Positions 8,234-16,000 of a DNA stretch of 64,000 nucleotides are shown in pieces. Made by a program: the position numbers and the translations under genes. The DNA is from Porticoccus sp041395745. GTDB taxonomy: Bacteria; Pseudomonadota; Gammaproteobacteria; Pseudomonadales; Porticoccaceae. Numbering within the stretch: position 1 is the first letter of the stretch; each line of letters starts with the position of its first letter. The notes beneath the pieces are model-generated. The model saw nothing but the letters and a program-made list of their open reading frames with translations, had not been told where the DNA came from and did not search any database. Where the stretch lies: contig JAWKZV010000002.1 of NCBI GenBank assembly GCA_041395745.1, positions 62,001-126,000 on the forward strand, in the 5' to 3' direction.

Positions 8234-9676
8234 TCAGGACAAGGGCAGCTGAATGTGGAACGTGGTACCTACATTCAGGTCCGAGGTGACGGCAAGCTGG
8301 CCGTGATGCTGCTCAGTGATAATGAAGTGCGAGAATGACAGCCGTTTCCCTGCATCATAGTCCTCCACTTTGCCATGGGTGTGGGTAAAGAAGGGCTCAA
8401 AGATGTACTGCTGCTCCTCGTAACTGATTCCCACGCCATTGTGCTGTACCTTTATCCACAGCATGTCGTAACAGACCATCACCTGGAGGCGGACAATAGG
8501 TGTGTGTCCGATCTTGCGGACCTGTCCCAATGCGTGGCAGGCATGTCGAAACAGACTGAGAAATACCTGTTGCAGCTCTGCGGGATAGCAGGGAATTTTC
8601 GGCAGGTTACCGCTGAAGTGACGTTCTATAGCGATATCCCTGAAACGCAGCCCTGAGGGCACCGACAGCACATCGTTGGCCAACTGCAGGCTGCGCTCAA
8701 TCAGGTCGACTATATCCTCCTGGTGACGCTCCCCACCCCTTCTGCTGGCGAAGTCGAGCAGGTTCTGGATGATGGCCAGGGCTCTTTTTCCCTGACTGTC
8801 TGCATCGGTCATCAGAGCTGACACGGTTTGTTCGGTTTGCTCCGGAATCCCGGCATTGTGTAGTGTCTCTCTGGTTGTCTGCACATTGTGCAGGATCAAC
8901 TGGAGTGGTGGGTTGATGTCATGGGCCATGGTGGCAGCCAGCTCGCCCAGGGAAGACATCTTGTCTCTCTGGATCAGCATGTTGGCTGCGAGAATTTGCT
9001 GAGTCACATCGTCGATCAATATGACCACCCCGGTGTTACCCTTTTCCCGCAAGGGGTAGATGGTGATATCGAAATGATACTGTCCGCGCTGGCTATGTTT
9101 GATGATCACCGGTTTCTTCTGCTGCAGGGCTTCCTTCACCTGATCCCTACTGAGGGTGATAGTGGGATAGGTCTGCCAGAGATTGTGTCCCAGGGCCCTG
9201 GAAGCTGAAATACCGGTAATTTCTTCGGCGCGGCGGTTCCACTGGGTAATCTCGCCTTCTTCGTCGAGACCGATCAGCATCAGTGGCATGGAGCTGAGGA
9301 TGTCGCGAATGTAAGCCTCGGATGCGCTCAGGCGATTAGCTGTTTCTCTGTGCTGGGTGATCTCACCCTGTAATAGCTGATTGGTTTCCTGGAGCAGGCG
9401 GTTGGATTCATCCAGGGTGGCCGTGCGGTCGCGTACCCTTTGTTCCAGATCCTGACGAATGGCTTCGAGGGCGCGATTGGCACTATGTGCCTGACGTCTG
9501 CTGAAAAACAGTGTTATTACGGTAATCGAGAGCAGAATGATCAGAACGCCACTGGACCAGTTGGCGACATACTGCCAATTGGTATGGCCGTCCTCTTCGC
9601 GAAAATATTCAGTGATGCTGGCGTAGAGCGGCAGGGTGATCAGGAGCAGGCCGAGGGGCCAAAAGGGTTTTTTCAT
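8234..9676 (-). CDS. PAS-domain sensor histidine kinase with degenerate ATP-binding domain
   Basis: The 480-residue product has two N-terminal membrane segments (about residues 5-21 and 42-59), a coiled coil (65-115), a PAS domain (about 120-230) and a dimerisation/phosphoacceptor helix with His at residue 252 (M-A-H-D-I-N-P-P-L). The C-terminal domain aligns along its length with NtrB-type kinases but lacks key ATP-binding residues. Both N-box Asn positions are Ser374 and His378, the G1 Asp is His412 (H-N-G-V-G-I), and the G2 glycine loop reads D-A-G-K-R-L-S-F-S. ATP binding is therefore doubtful. No response regulator is adjacent. It may act as a phosphatase, a scaffold or a partner in a heterodimer. 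The reading frame is intact, so this is divergence by substitution and not a frameshift. Confidence 0.8.
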   Translation of the reverse strand: MKKPFWPLGLLLITLPLYASITEYFREEDGHTNWQYVANWSSGVLIILLSITVITLFFSRRQAHSANRALEAIRQDLEQRVRDRTATLDESNRLLQETNQLLQGEITQHRETANRLSASEAYIRDILSSMPLMLIGLDEEGEITQWNRRAEEITGISASRALGHNLWQTYPTITLSRDQVKEALQQKKPVIIKHSQRGQYHFDITIYPLREKGNTGVVILIDDVTQQILAANMLIQRDKMSSLGELAATMAHDINPPLQLILHNVQTTRETLHNAGIPEQTEQTVSALMTDADSQGKRALAIIQNLLDFASRRGGERHQEDIVDLIERSLQLANDVLSVPSGLRFRDIAIERHFSGNLPKIPCYPAELQQVFLSLFRHACHALGQVRKIGHTPIVRLQVMVCYDMLWIKVQHNGVGISYEEQQYIFEPFFTHTHGKVEDYDAGKRLSFSHFIITEQHHGQLAVTSDLNVGTTFHIQLPLS

Positions 9677-9767
9677 GGTCGGTTTAGCATTCTCGACGGG
9701 TAGAGTGTCCGCACGCTAGTCGTGCCGGGTTGGGGTCTTAGATAAGTCATTGACGCCATTAGTTTCA

Positions 9768-10319
9768 TCACACCTCAGACTGTTTCCCAGCGATAGGCTT
9801 TATCGCATAAATTGCCTGGGTGATTCGGGCTGGATGGAGTTCCAGTTGCTGTCGGCAATCTATCACATCCAGTGCCTCGCCAAACACCTCGCGCAGTTCA
9901 TTTTTACACAATAAAAAGTCGGGGTTTGTTGGCCTCCCGTAGCGCTCATTGCCAACTGCGAAAGTTTTGTAGAGCAGTGTTCCGCCGGGGGCCAAGGCCT
10001 CAATGATGTGCGGCATGAGGGGGCGGTAGAGATAATTGGTCACGACAATGGCGTCAAACTGCCGATCCGGAAATGGCCAGGGGTTGCCATTCTCAAGATC
10101 GTACTCAATTACTTCAGCATTTGTCTCACTCAACAGGTCGTGTACACCTTGTATGTCCCGGTCCAGAAAGAAAACCCGGCAGGATTTTTTGAGGAAAAAG
10201 CGCCCGTGACGGCCTGAGCCACAGGCCAGGTCGAGCACATTAACGCCAGGGCGGATCGCCCCTGCATGTTCGGAAATCCAGGGGTCGGGTGGCGGCTGCT
10301 GGCTGTGGCAGGCAGGCAA
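9768..10319 (-). CDS. Class I SAM-dependent methyltransferase (TehB-like)
   Basis: The SAM-binding motif V-L-D-L-A-C-G-S-G-R-H-G lies near the N-terminus, followed by an acidic strand end (F-F-L-D-R-D) and the motif F-D-A-I-V-V-T-N-Y-L-Y-R-P-L. This is a class I methyltransferase; the substrate is unknown. No ATG or GTG lies in frame close to the domain. I chose the TTG at 10319, giving 183 residues starting M-P-A-C-H-S; relatives, as I recall them, often have L-P-A-C-H-S near the start. That TTG lies 11 bases after the stop of the transporter gene, so translation may be coupled. The open frame runs further upstream but there it overlaps the transporter gene. Confidence 0.7.
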   Translation of the reverse strand: MPACHSQQPPPDPWISEHAGAIRPGVNVLDLACGSGRHGRFFLKKSCRVFFLDRDIQGVHDLLSETNAEVIEYDLENGNPWPFPDRQFDAIVVTNYLYRPLMPHIIEALAPGGTLLYKTFAVGNERYGRPTNPDFLLCKNELREVFGEALDVIDCRQQLELHPARITQAIYAIKPIAGKQSEV

Positions 10320-10329
10320 GGCGTTGGCG

Positions 10330-11658
10330 TCAGAAAATAAAGACCATGGCCAAGCCGAACACCAGGCCAGTCCAGAGTAGAGCAACGGTGCAGTACCCCA
10401 TGATGTCGCGGATGCCAAGACGGGCAATCCCCAGCAATGGTAGTGCCCAAAAGGGTTGCACCATGTTGGACCAGGCATCTCCGAAAGCGATGGCCATGGC
10501 AGCCTGATTGACCGGGATGCCAAGGGATTGTGCGGCCGGGATGACGATGGGGGCCTGCACAGCCCACTGGCCGCCTCCAGACGGGACGAAAAAATTCACG
10601 ACCCCGGCGCTGATGAAAGTGAACAGGTTGAATGTATCGGGAGTGGAAATGGCAATGAACCACGCTGACACCGATGCAGCCAGACCGGAATTGGCCATCA
10701 TGCCCATGATGCCGGCATATAGAGGAAATTGCAGGACGATGCCGGAAAGGCCCTTGACGGCTTCGTTGACCGCGGACAGATAACTGGTAGTGGAGCGGTG
10801 GAGTAGCAGACCTGAGACAAGAAAGATCAGGTTGAGGGTGTTCAGGCCAACGCTGCCACCCTCGAAAAAGAACTCGATCAGGTAATAGGCGCCGAGCAGG
10901 CCAAGTAATAGGGTGGGCCAGCGGCTGTGTTCGACCCGGTCGGAGGGGGTGTTGATGCGAATGTCGACCGCCTCCACTTCCCCAAGTTGTACAGGGTCCA
11001 CTTCCCGGGTTTCTTCCGGGGGTGGCATCATCATCCTGAACACTACCGGCAGGGTGACTAGTACCAGGGCGCTGATCAGCAAAACCTGCCAGCTAAAAAT
11101 AGTGGCGCTGAGGGGAATGGTTTCATTCATCAACTTGCTGAGGACATCGCCGTCGGAGACGGCAATTTTCAGGGGGATGGAGCCGGATAGACCCGCGTGC
11201 CAGATGACCATGCCGGAGTAGGCGGCGGCCACCAGCAGCGGGTAGTGAACCCCTTTTACGTGTCGGGCGATCTCCCGTGCCATCAGGGCGCTGGCGATTA
11301 GTCCGAAAGCCCAGCTGATCCAGCCGCAAATAAGCGAGATTACTGTCATTAACAAAATGGCCTGGCTGGGATTCCTTGCCAGTGTGGCCAGGGCGCGCAG
11401 GATTCTTTTGACTGCCGTTGTCTGGGCCAGCACGCTGCCTGTCACCAGACTGATGGTCACCTGCATGGAGAAGACCAGTAGGTTCCAGATGCCCTCTCCC
11501 CAGAAATGGGCCATTTGTGAAGCAGACTGCCCCTCACCAAAAACTCCGGCCAGGAACACGATGAGTGTCAGCAGAATCGCAAAAATGAATGCATCGGGCA
11601 GCCAGCGCTGCATGATGGCGGTAAAAAAATTGGAGAGGGTGCGGATCACTGTTGTCAC
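10330..11658 (-). CDS. atoE: AtoE-family short-chain fatty acid transporter
   Basis: The 442-residue, very hydrophobic protein matches the short-chain fatty acid transporter family (AtoE, SCFA_trans). It begins with W-L-P-D-A-F-I-F-A-I-L-L-T and contains P-S-G-G-G-Q-W-A-V-Q-A-P, Q-P-F-W-A-L-P-L-L-G-I and W-H-A-G-L-S-G-S-I-P-L, all conserved in the family. About a dozen membrane spans are likely. It would import acetoacetate or short fatty acids. No beta-oxidation or CoA-transferase gene is next to it. The family call is firm; the substrate is by analogy. Confidence 0.85.
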   Translation of the reverse strand: MTTVIRTLSNFFTAIMQRWLPDAFIFAILLTLIVFLAGVFGEGQSASQMAHFWGEGIWNLLVFSMQVTISLVTGSVLAQTTAVKRILRALATLARNPSQAILLMTVISLICGWISWAFGLIASALMAREIARHVKGVHYPLLVAAAYSGMVIWHAGLSGSIPLKIAVSDGDVLSKLMNETIPLSATIFSWQVLLISALVLVTLPVVFRMMMPPPEETREVDPVQLGEVEAVDIRINTPSDRVEHSRWPTLLLGLLGAYYLIEFFFEGGSVGLNTLNLIFLVSGLLLHRSTTSYLSAVNEAVKGLSGIVLQFPLYAGIMGMMANSGLAASVSAWFIAISTPDTFNLFTFISAGVVNFFVPSGGGQWAVQAPIVIPAAQSLGIPVNQAAMAIAFGDAWSNMVQPFWALPLLGIARLGIRDIMGYCTVALLWTGLVFGLAMVFIF

Positions 11659-11736
11659 CTTTGTTATGGGTTTTCAGTCGACGGCGAACTCCCGGCTATT
11701 CTATAGGCTTCAGAGGCTGTCGAAAACGCAGTGCAA

Positions 11737-12543
11737 TCAGGTGGGATAGCGGTGATGGCACTCACCGCTGTCTAGGTTCATCAATCGCAGAGGCCCACCC
11801 CAGACACAGCCGGTATCGAGAGGGAACAGATGCTCGCCACAGAATTTGCCCTGCAGGGCGGCCCAGTGGCCAAAAATGATGTTGCAACCTGCGGTCAGCC
11901 GTTCCGGGTGGCTATACCAGGGGGAAAAGCCCTCCGGAGGCTGGTCAGGCGGATGTTTGCAGGACAGTTCCAGTTGGCCGCTGGCTGTACAAAAGCGCAT
12001 CCGGGTAAAGTAATTGGTGATGACTCGCCAGCGGAGGGGGGCTTCCAGGTCTTCCCGCCAGGAATCCGGGTCATTCCCGTACATTATCTGGAAAAAAGCA
12101 GCGGAAGACTCTTCGTCGGCAAGAACCTGCTTCATTTCGGCCGCCAGTTTCAGGGCCTGTTGTTTTGACCACTGCGGCGGGATTCCGGCGTGAACCAGCA
12201 GGTAATCACCACTATCGATCATCAGCGGTTGTTGCTGCAACCAGTGGAGCAGCTCATCGCGATCAGGCGCAGTGAGGATGTCTGCAAGTGTGTCTGAGCG
12301 GTGTGGTTGGCGAAATCCTCTGGCGACAGCGAGAAGATGTAGGTCGTGGTTGCCGAGCACCATGCGGAAGGCGTCGCCCAGTTGATGGCAGAAGCGCAGG
12401 GCTTGCAGCGAATGGGGGCCCCTGTTGACGATGTCTCCCACCGCCCATAGCTGGTCGGTAGCTGCGTCAAAACCGACATCGTCGAGAAGTTGGAGCAGTG
12501 GCTCGAGGCAACCTTGCAGGTCGCCCACGACGTAGGTAGTCAA
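11737..12543 (-). CDS. apaH: Bis(5'-nucleosyl)-tetraphosphatase, symmetrical
   Basis: The 268-residue product is a calcineurin-like phosphoesterase that splits Ap4A into two ADP and removes Np4A caps from RNA. Metal-binding motifs are visible: V-V-G-D-L-Q-G-C near residue 6, A-V-G-D-I-V-N-R-G-P near 34, L-G-N-H-D near 63, and V-H-A-G-I-P near 117. Its start overlaps the apaG stop by 4 bases (ATGA). It is the last gene of the lptD operon, the same end point as in E. coli. Confidence 0.95.
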   Translation of the reverse strand: MTTYVVGDLQGCLEPLLQLLDDVGFDAATDQLWAVGDIVNRGPHSLQALRFCHQLGDAFRMVLGNHDLHLLAVARGFRQPHRSDTLADILTAPDRDELLHWLQQQPLMIDSGDYLLVHAGIPPQWSKQQALKLAAEMKQVLADEESSAAFFQIMYGNDPDSWREDLEAPLRWRVITNYFTRMRFCTASGQLELSCKHPPDQPPEGFSPWYSHPERLTAGCNIIFGHWAALQGKFCGEHLFPLDTGCVWGGPLRLMNLDSGECHHRYPT

Positions 12544-12908
12544 TGGACTGCCCCGGGGACCGCTAGAAGGAAGGGGGTAATGGTGGCGTCAAAGGTTTCG
12601 CCGCTGTCACTGATCATCTGATAGCTGCCCTCCATGGTGCCCACCTCTGTATCCAGTACGACGCCACTGCTGTACTGGTGATGCTCCCCCGGCTCAATGC
12701 GTGGGGTCTGGCCCACGACGCCGGGTCCACTCACTTCCTTGATGCGGGAATTGCCGTCGGTGATGATCCAGTGGCGGCTGAGCAGCCGTGCAGCCTCATC
12801 CCCGTGGTTCTCGATCCGGATGTGGTAGGTAAAGGCGTATTGGCCCTTCTCAGGTTCGGATTGCCGGGGCAGGTACTCGGTAGTCACCTGGACAACGATG
12901 TGGTTCAT
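12540..12908 (-). CDS. apaG: ApaG protein (Co2+/Mg2+ efflux-associated, DUF525)
   Basis: The 122-residue product is a complete ApaG: a beta-sandwich domain with the conserved F-T-Y-H-I-R-I-E-N-H-G, R-H-W-I-I-T-D-G, G-V-V-G-Q-T-P and G-T-M-E-G-S-Y motifs. Its biochemical role is not settled; loss in Salmonella affects cobalt resistance and magnesium flux. It is joined to rsmA and apaH by 4-base start/stop overlaps at both ends, so its level should follow theirs. Confidence 0.93.
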   Translation of the reverse strand: MNHIVVQVTTEYLPRQSEPEKGQYAFTYHIRIENHGDEAARLLSRHWIITDGNSRIKEVSGPGVVGQTPRIEPGEHHQYSSGVVLDTEVGTMEGSYQMISDSGETFDATITPFLLAVPGAVH

Positions 12909-13711
12909 GACGCGTCTTCCAGCTGATTGCTCAGGTGGACAAAATCTTCCACGCTGAGGTTTTCCGGCCGCAGTGACAAATCGATATCCAGATTGGCGAG
13001 CGTCGCTTCGTCTGCCAGGTGTTTGAGTGTGTTGCGAATAGTTTTGCGCCGCTGTTGAAAACAGGCATTAACCAGTTGTGACAGTCGGGCGAGATTTTTG
13101 GCCGGGTGGGGTGGTGAGTCAAAGGGTTCCAGGCGCACGATAGCGGATTCAACCTTGGGCGCGGGGCGGAAGACTCCTGAGGGCACCCGGAACAGCGGTA
13201 GCACCCTGCTGTGATACTGAACCATGACACTGAGACGACCGTAGTGTTTGTCGCCGGGGATGGCCGCGAGGCGGTCCACCACTTCCTTTTGCAGCATGAA
13301 ATGCATGTCCCTGATCAGTGCACTGTACTCCAGAAGGTGGAAGAGCAGGGGCGTGGAGATGTTGTAGGGCAAGTTGCCGATGATGCGCAGTGGTCGCTCT
13401 GGTTGATAAAAGCGAGAAAAATCTGTTCGTAGTGCGTCGCCCTGATGGATTTGAAAGCCGGGGAGCTGACCGAATTTCGTTTCCAGTAATGGGATCAGAT
13501 CCCGGTCGAGCTCGACGACATTCAGCGCGGGACAGCGATCCAGAATGGGGCCCGTTATGGCGCCCTGGCCGGGGCCGATTTCAACGATATTGTCGCCGGG
13601 CCGCGGAGCAACCGCGGCCACGATCTTGCCGATGATGTGGGCGTCGACCAGGAAGTTCTGACCGAAGCGCTTGCGTGCCTGATGGCCATTGTGGCTTCGC
13701 CCGCTGTTCAT
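12905..13711 (-). CDS. rsmA: 16S rRNA (adenine1518-N6/adenine1519-N6)-dimethyltransferase
   Basis: RsmA (KsgA) dimethylates two adenines in helix 45 of 16S rRNA late in 30S assembly. The ATG at 13711 overlaps the pdxA stop as ATGA and gives 268 residues beginning MNSGRSHNGHQARKRFGQNFL, which aligns with E. coli KsgA; a start at 13735 would add eight unsupported residues. The SAM motif V-E-I-G-P-G-Q-G-A-I-T and the catalytic N-L-P-Y-N-I-S are present. Position between pdxA and apaG is conserved. Confidence 0.96.
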   Translation of the reverse strand: MNSGRSHNGHQARKRFGQNFLVDAHIIGKIVAAVAPRPGDNIVEIGPGQGAITGPILDRCPALNVVELDRDLIPLLETKFGQLPGFQIHQGDALRTDFSRFYQPERPLRIIGNLPYNISTPLLFHLLEYSALIRDMHFMLQKEVVDRLAAIPGDKHYGRLSVMVQYHSRVLPLFRVPSGVFRPAPKVESAIVRLEPFDSPPHPAKNLARLSQLVNACFQQRRKTIRNTLKHLADEATLANLDIDLSLRPENLSVEDFVHLSNQLEDAS

Positions 13712-14685
13712 TGGTTGGCCGCTGCCATGGTGCAAGCGTATTCGATGGCCGTTTTCAGACTGCCGATTTCTGCGCGTCCTGTGCCGGCCAGATCCAGTGC
13801 CGTGCCGTGATCAACCGAGGTACGGATGATGGGCAGCCCAAGGGTGATATTGACTGCGGCTCCGAACCCTTTGTATTTCAATACCGGTAGGCCCTGATCG
13901 TGGTACATGGCCAGCACTGCGTCGGCATCAGCCAGGTGCCTGGGGGTGAACAGGGTGTCGGCAGGTAGCGGACCTTCCAGGTTCATGCCGAGTGAACGCA
14001 ATTTTTCCAGCGTGGGCGAAATCACCTCGATTTCCTCCCGACCCAGATGGCCACCTTCGCCCGCATGGGGGTTGAGTCCACAGACCAGAATTCTGGGGTG
14101 AGGGATGCCAAATTTGTTCTGCAGGTCCCGATGAAGAATATTGAGTATTTCATTGAGCAGCGATGGCGTGATTGCAGTAGGGACCTGTGAGAGAGGGAGG
14201 TGGGTTGTGGCCAGGGCAACGCGCAGCCCCTCGGTAGCCAGCATCATCACGACCCGGGGTGTACCGGTGAGTTCGGCCAAAAATTCCGTATGGCCGCTAA
14301 AGGGAACGCCTCCCTCGTTGATGACACCTTTGTGAACCGGCCCTGTCACCATGCCCCGGCAACGATTCTGCTGGCAGTCGGTTGCGGCCGCAGTCAGGGT
14401 ATCCAGTACATAGGCCGCGTTGGCGGGATTGAGAATGCCAGGTTCGGATGGAGCCCGCAGAGGGATCGGATGTATGCCCAGTTCACCGGGCTTCAATGGT
14501 CCCAGGGCGAGGTCATCCACTGCGCGCAGTTTTAAAGGCAACCCCAGTCTTGTGGCCCGGTCGAGTAGCAGTTCCGGGTCCGCATAAGCCACCAGTTCGC
14601 ACGGTTGCGGCAGCTGTGCCAATTGCACAATCAGGTCCGGGCCGATGCCCGCGGGCTCTCCCGGAGTGATGGCAAGTCTGATCAC
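13708..14685 (-). CDS. pdxA: 4-hydroxythreonine-4-phosphate dehydrogenase
   Basis: PdxA oxidises 4-phosphohydroxy-threonine in pyridoxal phosphate synthesis. The 325-residue product begins with I-T-P-G-E-P-A-G-I-G-P-D and carries the metal-binding histidines in S-G-H-T-E-F, M-Y-H-D-Q-G and S-V-D-H-G-T-A-L-D. The start overlaps the surA stop by 4 bases and its own stop overlaps rsmA, so it is an inner gene of a coupled operon. Confidence 0.96.
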   Translation of the reverse strand: MIRLAITPGEPAGIGPDLIVQLAQLPQPCELVAYADPELLLDRATRLGLPLKLRAVDDLALGPLKPGELGIHPIPLRAPSEPGILNPANAAYVLDTLTAAATDCQQNRCRGMVTGPVHKGVINEGGVPFSGHTEFLAELTGTPRVVMMLATEGLRVALATTHLPLSQVPTAITPSLLNEILNILHRDLQNKFGIPHPRILVCGLNPHAGEGGHLGREEIEVISPTLEKLRSLGMNLEGPLPADTLFTPRHLADADAVLAMYHDQGLPVLKYKGFGAAVNITLGLPIIRTSVDHGTALDLAGTGRAEIGSLKTAIEYACTMAAANQ

Positions 14686-15980
14686 AGTTTGATGTCTACA
14701 AAGGCCTCGTCGCGAATTTCCTGCATCCAGATTTGCAGTTCTTCCTCAAATTTTCTGTGGCGTAAGACATTCTCTGCACCACGGCGGCGCAGGTCTTCAC
14801 TGAAGTCCTGCTGGCGACGCTCGGTTACTTGCATAATGTGCCAGCCAAATTGGCTGCGGAAGGGTTCGCTGATCTGGTTCAATTCGACGTTGTTCATAAC
14901 TTCTTCGAACTCTGGCACAAACTGGCCTGGCAGGGACCAGCCGAGATCGCCTCCCGCCATCGCCGTGCCGATATCTTCGGAATTTTCCTTGGCCAGTTCG
15001 GCAAAATCGACTCCATTCAGGATATCGCTGCGAATGCCTTCCAGCATTGCTTTGGTTTCCTCTTCGGCGCGGATTTCATTTGGTTTGATGAGGATGTGGC
15101 GGGCATGGTGCTGGAGTACGATCCGTTCACCGCCTCCACCGCGGCGCTCATAGAGCTTCAGCAAGTGATAACCGGCGTCGCTGCGAATCGGTACGCTCAC
15201 TTCCCCGGGGGACAGTTTTTCCACGGCCGTGATGAAGATGCTCGGCAGCTGAGCAGTCTTGCGCCAGCCCAGGTCGCCACCCTGAAGGGCATATTGGCCG
15301 GAGGAGTTGGCGATAGCCAGACTGCGAAAGTCCGCGCCAGCCTGGAGCTGCTCATAGAGTTCACGTGCTTTATCCTCAACTTGAGCCACTTCATCCTTGG
15401 GCGCGCCGGCGGACAGGGGAAGAATAATGTGGCCGAGGTTAACGTCCGGGGAGGCCATTTTTTGTCCCTCCTCGGATTTCAGGAAGTTGTCGATTTCCTG
15501 CTCGGAGATGTTGATGCGACGATTGACCAAAGCGTCCTGCACCCGCTTGATGATCATTTCATTGCGCAACTGCTCGCGTAAGCGACCCAGGGAAACTCCA
15601 CTCTGGTGGGCGTATTCAATCATCTGTTCCTTGGATACACCCTGCTTCTGGGCCATCCGCTCCATGGCCTGGTTTACTTCCTCGTCGCTGATACGCACAC
15701 CGGCGCGCGGGCCGCGGGCCAACTGCAATTGCTCGAGAATCAGGCGTTCCAGTACCTGGGGTACCAGTACATTCTGGGGCGGGATTTCCGTGCCGTTTTC
15801 CTGCAGTCGCATATAGACTTCCTTGACCCGCTCTTCCAGCTCACTGGCCATGACCACGTCATCGTTCACTACGGCGACGACGTGATCGAGCGGAATTTCC
15901 TCGGCGGTTACCGGGGTGGCTACGGCAAGCAGTAGGGTCAGGGCACCGACCGAGGATTGCAGGTAATTACGTAACTTCAT
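14682..15980 (-). CDS. surA: Periplasmic chaperone and peptidyl-prolyl isomerase SurA
   Basis: SurA escorts outer-membrane proteins, including LptD, across the periplasm. The 432-residue product has a Sec signal peptide (residues 1-26, ending A-T-P-V-T-A), an N-terminal chaperone domain with the D-H-V-V-A-V-V-N-D-D-V-V motif, and two parvulin domains. The first begins near V-N-L-G-H-I-I-L-P and the second near A-R-H-I-L-I-K-P. It lies 20 bases after lptD, so the chaperone and its key client are made together. Confidence 0.96.
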   Translation of the reverse strand: MKLRNYLQSSVGALTLLLAVATPVTAEEIPLDHVVAVVNDDVVMASELEERVKEVYMRLQENGTEIPPQNVLVPQVLERLILEQLQLARGPRAGVRISDEEVNQAMERMAQKQGVSKEQMIEYAHQSGVSLGRLREQLRNEMIIKRVQDALVNRRINISEQEIDNFLKSEEGQKMASPDVNLGHIILPLSAGAPKDEVAQVEDKARELYEQLQAGADFRSLAIANSSGQYALQGGDLGWRKTAQLPSIFITAVEKLSPGEVSVPIRSDAGYHLLKLYERRGGGGERIVLQHHARHILIKPNEIRAEEETKAMLEGIRSDILNGVDFAELAKENSEDIGTAMAGGDLGWSLPGQFVPEFEEVMNNVELNQISEPFRSQFGWHIMQVTERRQQDFSEDLRRRGAENVLRHRKFEEELQIWMQEIRDEAFVDIKL

Positions 15981-16000
15981 GGTTCAAGCCTGTGCGGAAA

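Noticed and set aside
8234..9676. Frameshift as the cause of the degenerate kinase C-terminus
   Set aside because: The frame is open and aligns to the family to its last strand; changes are substitutions only.
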